Shown piece by piece: positions 1-5,189 of a stretch of 5,516 bases of DNA (its first letter is position 1; the number at the start of each line of letters is the position of its first letter). Made by a program: the position numbers and the translations under genes. Source of the DNA: a bacterium (GTDB lineage Bacteria; Patescibacteriota; JABMPQ01; JAQVVF01); NCBI GenBank assembly GCA_030611905.1, contig JAUWOX010000074.1, positions 1 to 5,516 of the forward strand, given 5' to 3'. Below the pieces are notes generated by a model. The model had not been told where the DNA came from, searched no databases, and saw only the letters and a program-made list of their open reading frames with translations.

Positions 1-1660
1 GATGCAGGAAGGGATTATGGCCACTATTAATGAAGAAATTGACTTTGAAACTGCTTCAATTATTGCTGAAGAACTTGGTTTTAAAGTCGAACCTAAAAAA
101 GAAGAAAAAGACATTGTTAAAGAAAAAGGCGTTCGTAAAAAAATATTAGAAGATCTAGCTAAAGAAGAAAAAGAAAAATTAAAGCCACGACCGCCAGTAG
201 TTGTTGTTATGGGCCATGTTGATCACGGCAAAACCAAACTTTTAGATGCAATTCGTGAAACCAATGTTATAGAAACCGAAGCAGGTGAAATTACTCAGCA
301 TATCGGCGCTTACCAAACCAAGTGCAGTGGAAAACTTATTACTTTCTTAGATACCCCCGGCCATGAAGCCTTTAAAGCTATGCGTGAAAGAGGTGCCAAA
401 GTTACTGACATTGCTGTTTTAGTAGTCGCCGCTGATGATGGCGTTATGCCCCAAACCGAGGAAGCTATTGCTCACGCCCGCAATGCTGATGTTCCCATTA
501 TCGTTGCTATCAATAAAATTGATAAACCAGGCGTTGACCCAGAAAAAATTAAAAAGCAGCTTGCAGACCTAGGTCTTCAGCCGGAAGATTGGGGAGGCGA
601 TACAATTATGGTTCCAATTTCTGCCAAATACAAAAAGAACATTGGTCAATTGCTCGAAATGATACTTTTGCAGGCTGATTTATTAGAACTCCGCGCCAAT
701 CCTGATGCTCCAGCCATTGGCACTATAATTGAATCCAATAAAGATCCCAAAAAAGGAGCCATTGCCACTGCTTTAGTTCAAAATGGGACATTGAACATCA
801 ATGATTATTTCACTGTGGGAAATAATTTTGGTAAAGTGAAGGCCATGGAAAATTTTCAAGGCAAGAAAATTGATCATGCCAAACCTTCTACTCCAGTTCA
901 AATTTTAGGCCTAGCCCAAATACCCGAATCCGGAGATATTCTCCAAGAAGAAGAAACCAAAGAAATTGCCAAAGCAAAGATTACTGAATTAAAAAAATCA
1001 GAAATTAAAATTAAAAAAAACTTAACCTCAGACAAAGAAAGAAAAATCAAGAAATTAAATATTATTTTAATAGCTGATGTTCAAGGATCTATCGGCGCTA
1101 TAATTGATGAACTAAATAAAATCGGATCCAAACAAGTCATGCCTCAAATAATAAACTATGCCGCTGGCAAAATTACTGAATCAGACGTAATGAACGCCGC
1201 TTCATCTAATGCTATAATTTTCGGCTTTAATACTAACGTTACTCCAGTAGCCAATCGTTTAGCTGAAGACAAGCATGTCAAAATATTTACCTTTAAGATT
1301 ATTTACGAACTTATCGACGAAATAAAAAAGCAACTCTCCAAATTAATTGAACCAGAGATCATAGAAACTAAAATAGGAAAACTCAAAGTTCTCGCTGTTT
1401 TTAGAACAGAAAAGAAAAGAAAAATAGTCGGCGGCAAAGTTGTTTCTGGCTATTTTGAAAAAGACTTAAATGTAAAAATATTCCACGAAGATGAAGAAAT
1501 TGGGAAGGGTCTAATCACAAATCTTCAAAAGCAAAAAGCAGAAGTCTCTAAAGCGAAAATGGGCAACGAATGCGGCCTATCAATTGAAACCAAGGTTAAA
1601 ATCAAAGAAGGAGACGTGATCGAAGCTTGGAAAAAAGAAACTAAAAAAGCCAAACTTTAA
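1..1660 (+). CDS. infB: Translation initiation factor IF2, 5'-truncated by the window edge
   Basis: IF2 is the GTPase that helps initiator fMet-tRNA bind the 30S subunit and promotes 50S joining. The frame is open from base 2. The first visible residues (MQEGIMATIN...) match the end of the IF2 N-terminal domain, so the ATG at base 2 is an internal Met and the true start lies upstream. Counting that Met as 1: a charged Lys/Glu linker at about 31-62, G1 GHVDHGKT at 71-78, switch I with ITQHIGAY at 97-104, G3 DTPGHEAF at 117-124, G4 NKID at 171-174 and G5 SAK at 207-209. Domain II (about 235-320), domain III (about 350-445) and the fMet-tRNA-binding C2 domain (about 455-545, ending KEGDVIEAW) follow, then a short Lys-rich tail. 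One oddity is Glu96 where most IF2s have the second Gly of EAGGITQ. rbfA follows after 5 nt, a classic arrangement. The identification is secure; only the missing N-terminus is unknown. Confidence 0.97.
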   Translation, partial: MQEGIMATINEEIDFETASIIAEELGFKVEPKKEEKDIVKEKGVRKKILEDLAKEEKEKLKPRPPVVVVMGHVDHGKTKLLDAIRETNVIETEAGEITQHIGAYQTKCSGKLITFLDTPGHEAFKAMRERGAKVTDIAVLVVAADDGVMPQTEEAIAHARNADVPIIVAINKIDKPGVDPEKIKKQLADLGLQPEDWGGDTIMVPISAKYKKNIGQLLEMILLQADLLELRANPDAPAIGTIIESNKDPKKGAIATALVQNGTLNINDYFTVGNNFGKVKAMENFQGKKIDHAKPSTPVQILGLAQIPESGDILQEEETKEIAKAKITELKKSEIKIKKNLTSDKERKIKKLNIILIADVQGSIGAIIDELNKIGSKQVMPQIINYAAGKITESDVMNAASSNAIIFGFNTNVTPVANRLAEDKHVKIFTFKIIYELIDEIKKQLSKLIEPEIIETKIGKLKVLAVFRTEKKRKIVGGKVVSGYFEKDLNVKIFHEDEEIGKGLITNLQKQKAEVSKAKMGNECGLSIETKVKIKEGDVIEAWKKETKKAKL

Positions 1661-1665
1661 AACAC

Positions 1666-1995
1666 ATGTCCCATCGCATAGCAAAACTAAATAGTCTTAT
1701 TCAACAAGAATTAGGACGGATTATCAAAGAAGAAGTTGAGTTGCCACGCGATGTTTTTATTACAATATCCAAAGTAGAAACCTCTGTTGACGCAAAACAT
1801 GTAGGCGTGTATGTTTCAGCGATCCCCAAGAATAAAACAGCCAGTGTTTTCAGAAAATTAAATCAGAATGTCTATCGCATACAGCAGATCCTTAATAGAA
1901 AATTAGTCATGCGTTTTGTTCCAAAAATTCGTTTCATTATTGATCATTCTGAAGAACACGCCGACCGTATTGAAAAGATACTATTAGGCACTTAG
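1666..1995 (+). CDS. rbfA: 30S ribosome-binding factor RbfA
   Basis: RbfA is a small KH-fold protein that binds the immature 30S subunit and assists 16S rRNA 5'-end maturation and cold adaptation. The 109-residue length is normal for the family. It starts MSHRIAKLNSLIQQEL, has the strand region VFITISKVETSVDAKHVGVYVS (30-51, hydrophobic core around 45-51), and ends with the helix RKLVMRFVPKIRFIIDHS followed by a RIEKIL helix. The AxG kink motif seen in many RbfAs aligns to N68-V69-Y70, so it is absent. From memory this resembles parcubacterial RbfA, but that was not checked. The gene begins 5 nt after the infB stop, so it is probably co-transcribed and possibly translationally coupled. No Shine-Dalgarno is visible before ATG 1666. 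The TAG stop (1993-1995) lies inside the left arm of a palindrome, so the extreme C-terminus may have been reset by that element. Confidence 0.94.
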   Translation: MSHRIAKLNSLIQQELGRIIKEEVELPRDVFITISKVETSVDAKHVGVYVSAIPKNKTASVFRKLNQNVYRIQQILNRKLVMRFVPKIRFIIDHSEEHADRIEKILLGT

Positions 1996-2053
1996 TTTCC
2001 TAGTTACTTAGGGGATTGTCTTACACAGAGCCCTAAGCACCTAAGAAACTAAG
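1991..2053. repeat. Imperfect intergenic palindrome, 23-nt arms
   Basis: The left arm 1991-2013 and right arm 2031-2053 are reverse complements at 20 of 23 positions, separated by a 17-nt loop (2014-2030). The left arm contains the rbfA stop codon. No T-run follows either arm, so a standard intrinsic terminator is not supported. It could be a dispersed repeat (REP/MITE-like), an RNA stability hairpin between rbfA and the DHH gene, or a processing site. The structure is read directly; the role is unknown. Confidence 0.7.
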
Positions 2054-2060
2054 AAACTAA
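2041..2060. repeat. Short tandem repeat, 8-nt unit (CTAAGAAA)
   Basis: CTAAGAAACTAAGAAACTAA is two and a half copies of CTAAGAAA. It overlaps the right arm of the palindrome and ends 5 nt before the DHH start codon. Because the unit is repeated, the left arm could also pair in an alternative register. It occupies the place where a Shine-Dalgarno would be expected, but the sequence is not SD-like. Confidence 0.65.
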
Positions 2061-2065
2061 TTGAG

Positions 2066-3049
2066 ATGTTCACATCTACTGATATCCAAATCAATCGCGC
2101 CTTATACTTAATCCGGAGGTCTTTTTATATTTTACTAATCTGTCATCGCAAACCCGATGCAGATACTATTGGTTCAGCTTTGGCTCTGGGAAGCGTCCTT
2201 AAAAAACAAAATAAAAAAATTGATTATGCCTGCCAAGATGAGATACCAGCTAAATTTGATTTTCTAGAAGACGTAAATAAAATCAAAAAAATAGAACAAA
2301 TTTTAAAGAATTTTGATAAATACAAATTATTAATCACTATTGATTGCGGTAGCTTTGAACAAACTGGCCTGCATAATTTCTTTTTGCAGCAAGAACTCAA
2401 AATGCCTATAATAAATATAGATCATCATCAAGATAATCCTGAATTTGGAAGTATCAATATTATTAAATCGGAGGCCTCTTCCACTGCAGAAATTATTCAT
2501 GGTTTGTTTAAAAAAATTGGGATCAAGCTCGATAAAAAAATATCTACTAATTTGTTAAGCGGAATTTTTGGTGATACTGATAGTTTTAAAAATCCCAACA
2601 CGTCTCAAAAAACCTTAAAAGCAACTTCAGATCTTTTGGCTTCAGGTGCCAATTTAAAAAGAGTTACTAAAAATACTCTTCAGGACAAATCATTATCGAC
2701 TATCCGTTTATGGGGTAAACTTTTGTCAGAAATAAAGAAAAATAAAAAACTTGGTATAGTTACGGCGGTAGTTACCAATGAAGATTTAAAAGAATGCGGA
2801 GCAAAACATGAAGACCTGGAAGGCGTGGCTAATTTTTTAAATTCTATTCCGGATGTTAAGGCTTCCATAGTATTATCCGAAAATGAAAATGGGGAGATCA
2901 AGGGCTCTCTTAGAACACTCCGTGATGATGTTGATGTTTCTAAATTAGCCCATGCCCTGGGAGGCGGGGGACATCGCCGGGCTGCCGGATTTACTATGCC
3001 AGGCAAATTAGTTCGCAATGGAGCAAATATTCGGGTAATTAGTCAATAA
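2066..3049 (+). CDS. DHH-DHHA1 family phosphoesterase, NrnA-like
   Basis: This is a manganese-dependent phosphodiesterase/phosphatase of the DHH superfamily. Relatives degrade nanoRNA (NrnA), dephosphorylate pAp, or hydrolyse c-di-AMP and pApA. The expected motifs are all visible: motif I HRKPDADTIGSA (H27, D31, D33), motif II with D93 (TIDCGS), motif III NIDHH (D119-H120-H121) and motif IV FGDTDSF (D170). The C-terminal DHHA1 domain (about 225-325) carries the glycine-rich substrate loop GGGGHRRAAG at 299-308. At 327 aa it has the size of stand-alone NrnA, with no membrane segment, PAS or GGDEF domain of the GdpP type, so it should be cytoplasmic. ATG 2066 is preceded by an in-frame stop at 2042-2044 with no other ATG between, which supports this start. 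rbfA-DHH order is common in bacteria. The directly following cdaA makes a role in c-di-AMP turnover attractive, but the actual substrate cannot be read from sequence. Confidence 0.93.
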   Translation: MFTSTDIQINRALYLIRRSFYILLICHRKPDADTIGSALALGSVLKKQNKKIDYACQDEIPAKFDFLEDVNKIKKIEQILKNFDKYKLLITIDCGSFEQTGLHNFFLQQELKMPIINIDHHQDNPEFGSINIIKSEASSTAEIIHGLFKKIGIKLDKKISTNLLSGIFGDTDSFKNPNTSQKTLKATSDLLASGANLKRVTKNTLQDKSLSTIRLWGKLLSEIKKNKKLGIVTAVVTNEDLKECGAKHEDLEGVANFLNSIPDVKASIVLSENENGEIKGSLRTLRDDVDVSKLAHALGGGGHRRAAGFTMPGKLVRNGANIRVISQ

Positions 3050-3064
3050 AAATATTTAATATTT
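3050..3064. promoter_or_regulatory. AT-only palindrome in the DHH-cdaA gap
   Basis: AAATATT-T-AATATTT is a perfect 7-bp inverted repeat with a 1-nt centre. It fills most of the 18-nt gap between the DHH stop and the cdaA start. It contains only A and T, so chance is a serious explanation in this genome. If functional, it could be a repressor site or a melted initiation region. There is no accompanying -35-like element that I trust. Confidence 0.2.
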
Positions 3065-3067
3065 ATT

Positions 3068-3835
3068 ATGTTTAACAGCGTTTCAGCCTACTTTTCTACC
3101 TTTAGCGCCTTAGACTATTTTCTCACATTTATCGACATCGCCATTGTCGCATGTTTAATATATTTTGCATTCGCTTTTATTAAGGGCACAAAAGCAACTC
3201 GTATAATCTACGGCATTATCATTTTAGCCGTTGTTTTAGTTATTGGCCGAATATTACAGCTTCAAACCCTGAATTGGGTTCTCTCGCATTTAACTCTCCT
3301 AATTATTGTTGCTATTCCAGTTGTTTTTCAGCCCGAGCTTCGTCGCGCCCTTGAAAAATTAGGCCGTACTAGGTTTTTAGGCAAATCTAGCCAAACTTCA
3401 GTCAATTTTGATGAAATGATTCACACCGTAGAAATTTTAAAGAAAAATAAAATTGGCGCTCTAATAGTTATACAACGCAAAACAGGCTTGATCGAATACA
3501 CTGAATCAGGCACTCGACTCGATGCTAATTTATCCACCGCCTTATTACTTAATATCTTTTTCCCTAATTCTCCTCTTCATGACGGCGCAGTTATAATCTC
3601 CGGCAATACAATTTTAGCTGCTGGCTGTATGCTGCCTTTGGCTGAAGAAGAATTTTCCTTAAAACTCGGCACTCGCCACAAGGCCGCCATCGGTATTACA
3701 GAAAATACTGACGCAGTGGCTATCGTAGTTTCAGAAGAACGCGGTGAAATCTCGTTAGCACTTGATGGCAAACTAGACGAAGATCTAAGCCATAAAGTTT
3801 TGGAGGAAAAAATGGAAAAGATATTGAAAGATTAA
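3068..3835 (+). CDS. cdaA: Membrane-anchored diadenylate cyclase (CdaA/DisA_N domain)
   Basis: CdaA condenses two ATP into the second messenger c-di-AMP, which controls potassium and osmolyte balance and cell-wall homeostasis in many bacteria. Three hydrophobic segments at about 14-38, 46-64 and 68-87 are the expected N-terminal membrane anchor. A short linker (PELRRALEKLGR) precedes the cytosolic DisA_N domain at about 115-240. The catalytic signatures are LHDGAVII (DGA at 172-174) and GTRHKAA (201-207). The usual RHR motif reads RHK here, a conservative change. At 255 aa it is close to typical CdaA length (about 270). The gene begins 18 nt after the DHH stop and ends 11 nt before the paralogue array. 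In Firmicutes cdaA is usually followed by cdaR (YbbR) and glmM; neither is here. No Shine-Dalgarno is visible. Family assignment is strong; activity is inferred from the intact DGA motif. Confidence 0.95.
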   Translation: MFNSVSAYFSTFSALDYFLTFIDIAIVACLIYFAFAFIKGTKATRIIYGIIILAVVLVIGRILQLQTLNWVLSHLTLLIIVAIPVVFQPELRRALEKLGRTRFLGKSSQTSVNFDEMIHTVEILKKNKIGALIVIQRKTGLIEYTESGTRLDANLSTALLLNIFFPNSPLHDGAVIISGNTILAAGCMLPLAEEEFSLKLGTRHKAAIGITENTDAVAIVVSEERGEISLALDGKLDEDLSHKVLEEKMEKILKD

Positions 3836-3846
3836 TAAATTCTAAG

Positions 3847-4299
3847 ATGGGCATTAGAAAACATTTCGAAAAAAAACCTGAATCAGATTTGAAATTGCAG
3901 GATTTGAGCTTGGAACAAGAAGAGACTAAAGAATTAAAATTCGATCCTGAAACAGAAATATCAAAGACTGATTGGCAGGCAATGAAAAATGAATTAGAAA
4001 GTGATCGCCAGGATAATGATTGGTGGGCTTTTGCACATCAAGCCATGCGTCTTAAAATCCTTTTTCCAGATAAAGCATCAGAACTTGATCTAGATTCAGC
4101 TTGGCAGGGAATGAAAGATAAATTAAAAAGTGATCGTCAGAATAATCGATGGCGGGATTTTGCAACTCAGGCTATGTTTCTCAAAATCCTAGCGGCAGAC
4201 GAAGTAAAAGTGACTAATCAGGGATTAGAAATTACCATGCTCCCTCCAGAGTCTTTCAAATCAGAAAAAAAGCCAAGACCAGAGAGAAAAAACTTTTAA
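3847..4299 (+). CDS. Uncharacterised helical-repeat protein, array copy A
   Basis: I do not recognise a named family. The 150-aa product has no signal peptide or membrane segment and is probably cytoplasmic. Its N-terminal tag MGIRKHFEKK is followed by LKLQDLSLEQEE and an acidic stretch to about residue 40. Two tandem 43-residue repeats begin at W43 and W86, with the pattern WQxMKxxLxSDRxxxxWxxFAxQAMxLKIL; the first 33 positions share 21 identities. A C-terminal segment (115-150) holds QGLEITMLPPESFKSEKK and ends in the basic tail PRPERKNF. The repeats look like paired amphipathic helices, suggesting a solenoid or protein-binding role; this is inference. It starts 11 nt after cdaA and ends 9 nt before copy B in the same frame, so co-transcription is likely. 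N- and C-terminal tags shared with copy B and an N-terminal tag shared with copy C show a paralogous family. That the gene is real is supported by protein-level conservation among copies. Confidence 0.85.
   Translation: MGIRKHFEKKPESDLKLQDLSLEQEETKELKFDPETEISKTDWQAMKNELESDRQDNDWWAFAHQAMRLKILFPDKASELDLDSAWQGMKDKLKSDRQNNRWRDFATQAMFLKILAADEVKVTNQGLEITMLPPESFKSEKKPRPERKNF
3973..4230 (+). repeat. Two tandem 129-nt coding repeats within copy A
   Basis: Units start at 3973 and 4102 (W43 and W86 codons). The first 51 nt of each match at 42 positions (about 82%), counted by hand, so DNA similarity is visible as well as protein similarity. The 3' part of the second unit diverges where it merges into the conserved C-terminal segment. 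This fits repeat number changing by tandem duplication. Confidence 0.8.
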
Positions 4300-4308
4300 T
4301 CTTATAAT

Positions 4309-5133
4309 ATGGGTATTCGAAAACATTTTGAGAGCAAGCCAGACGAATTAAAACTGCAGGACTTAAGTTTAGATGTTTTAGATATTAAAGAAAAGCATTT
4401 ATCTACTTCCGCTGATTTTGAATTTGGGAAACTCCTTACAGAAAATTGGCCCAATTTAAAAGAAAAATTAGAGAAATATAAAACAGAGAATAAAATAATA
4501 GATTTCGCAGAACTCGCATATTATCTAAAAATTATATATCCTGAAAAAACCGCGAGCCTCAATCTTAATAAATCCAAAAATAAAATTGAAGTTGCAATTA
4601 GTATGGTTGTAGATAATATAAGTCTTAATTTAATAATGTATTATGAAACTTTGTTTCCCGGTCAAGAGATTCCAGGGAAAAAGTATTATGACGACATGAC
4701 AGATGATATAAAAAGGCAGATGTCGACATTTTGCGATATAGAAACCCTAAAAAAGGCAAGAGCATTAAAATCTCTATTCCCTGAAGATTTTGAAAGCTTA
4801 GAGTTAGATCAAGAAGTTAGAAATGCTGTAGAAAAAGACCTAAAATATTGGCAAAAAGAAAAAAATTGGGAAAAATTAGCTGAACATGCGGCATTATTAA
4901 AATTTTTATTTCCGAAGCTAGATTTCAATATAAAATTAGATACAACAGGGCGCTACTTAGAAGAATTAGCAAGCAATAATTATTGGAATGATTTCATATA
5001 CTACGCTTTTAACCTAGTAATCCTCGCCGCAGACAAAGTCGAAGTAACCGATCAAGGCCTAGAAATCACCATGCTTCCTCCAGAATCTTTCAAATCAGAA
5101 AAAAAACCCCGCCCAGAGCGTCGCAACTTTTAA
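4309..5133 (+). CDS. Uncharacterised helical-repeat protein, array copy B (expanded)
   Basis: This 274-aa paralogue of copy A has the same ends and a longer, more diverged middle. The N-terminus MGIRKHFESKPDELKLQDLSL matches A. Residues 239-274 match A's last 36 residues at 32 positions, including QGLEITMLPPESFKSEKK and ending RRNF. Between them are about five repeat units, starting near 47, 87, 123, 168 and 213. Several keep an LKxLFP-type core (YYLKIIYP 71-78, ALKSLFP 152-158, LLKFLFP 196-202). Units 2 and 3 have lost the tryptophans and the SDR motif. No signal peptide or membrane segment is visible, and charged residues are abundant. It begins 9 nt after copy A in the same frame; the A stop is the in-frame upstream stop. 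A TATAAT abuts the ATG but cannot serve a leadered message from this start. Function is unknown; a solenoid-like scaffold is a guess from the repeat pattern. Confidence 0.85.
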   Translation: MGIRKHFESKPDELKLQDLSLDVLDIKEKHLSTSADFEFGKLLTENWPNLKEKLEKYKTENKIIDFAELAYYLKIIYPEKTASLNLNKSKNKIEVAISMVVDNISLNLIMYYETLFPGQEIPGKKYYDDMTDDIKRQMSTFCDIETLKKARALKSLFPEDFESLELDQEVRNAVEKDLKYWQKEKNWEKLAEHAALLKFLFPKLDFNIKLDTTGRYLEELASNNYWNDFIYYAFNLVILAADKVEVTDQGLEITMLPPESFKSEKKPRPERRNF

Positions 5134-5135
5134 CT

Positions 5136-5155
5136 CCTGCCTGCCGGTAGGCAGG
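5136..5155. terminator. GC-rich hairpin after copy B (weak terminator or dispersed palindrome)
   Basis: CCTGCCTGCCGGTAGGCAGG folds as an 8-bp stem (one G-U pair) with a CCGG tetraloop. It is 75% G+C in an AT-rich setting and starts 2 nt after the copy B stop. TTTCACTTT follows, a broken U-tract, so termination on the + strand would be partial at best. I recall similar TGCCTGCCGG-type palindromes between genes in Patescibacteria genomes, so it may be a dispersed repeat; this was not checked. Confidence 0.55.
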
Positions 5156-5159
5156 TTTC

Positions 5160-5183
5160 ACTTTAAACTTTTAACTTTAAACT
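5160..5183. repeat. AT-rich direct repeat, 14-nt period, before copy C
   Basis: ACTTTAAACT occurs at 5160-5169 and again at 5174-5183, separated by TTTA. It lies between the GC hairpin and the GTG start of copy C. It may be slippage-derived spacer sequence, a promoter-like melted region, or a binding site for a dimeric regulator. No consensus -35/-10 pair is evident. Confidence 0.5.
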
Positions 5184-5189
5184 AATACT

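Noticed and set aside
2..4. ATG at base 2 as the true start of infB
   Set aside because: It aligns to an internal Met of the IF2 N-terminal domain (before GIMATIN); the gene is cut by the window.
1991..2053. Intrinsic terminator after rbfA
   Set aside because: The hairpin is strong, but neither side is followed by a T-run, so it was called a repeat instead.
2680..3018. 112-codon open frame on the minus strand inside the DHH gene
   Set aside because: It lies wholly antisense to a gene with intact catalytic motifs, and its protein shows no recognisable domain and is rich in Ser/Pro/Arg, as expected of a shadow frame.
3577..3771. 64-codon minus-strand open frame inside cdaA
   Set aside because: It is antisense to the conserved DisA_N catalytic region and has no domain or supporting signals.
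3847..4299. Naming the array proteins TPR or HEAT proteins
   Set aside because: Unit length (about 43 in A) and residue pattern do not match the 34-residue TPR consensus, and no HEAT signature is clear; left unnamed.
4303..4308. Perfect TATAAT just before copy B as a promoter -10 box
   Set aside because: It touches the ATG, so transcription would begin inside the gene, and no -35 element is evident; chance is likely in AT-rich DNA.
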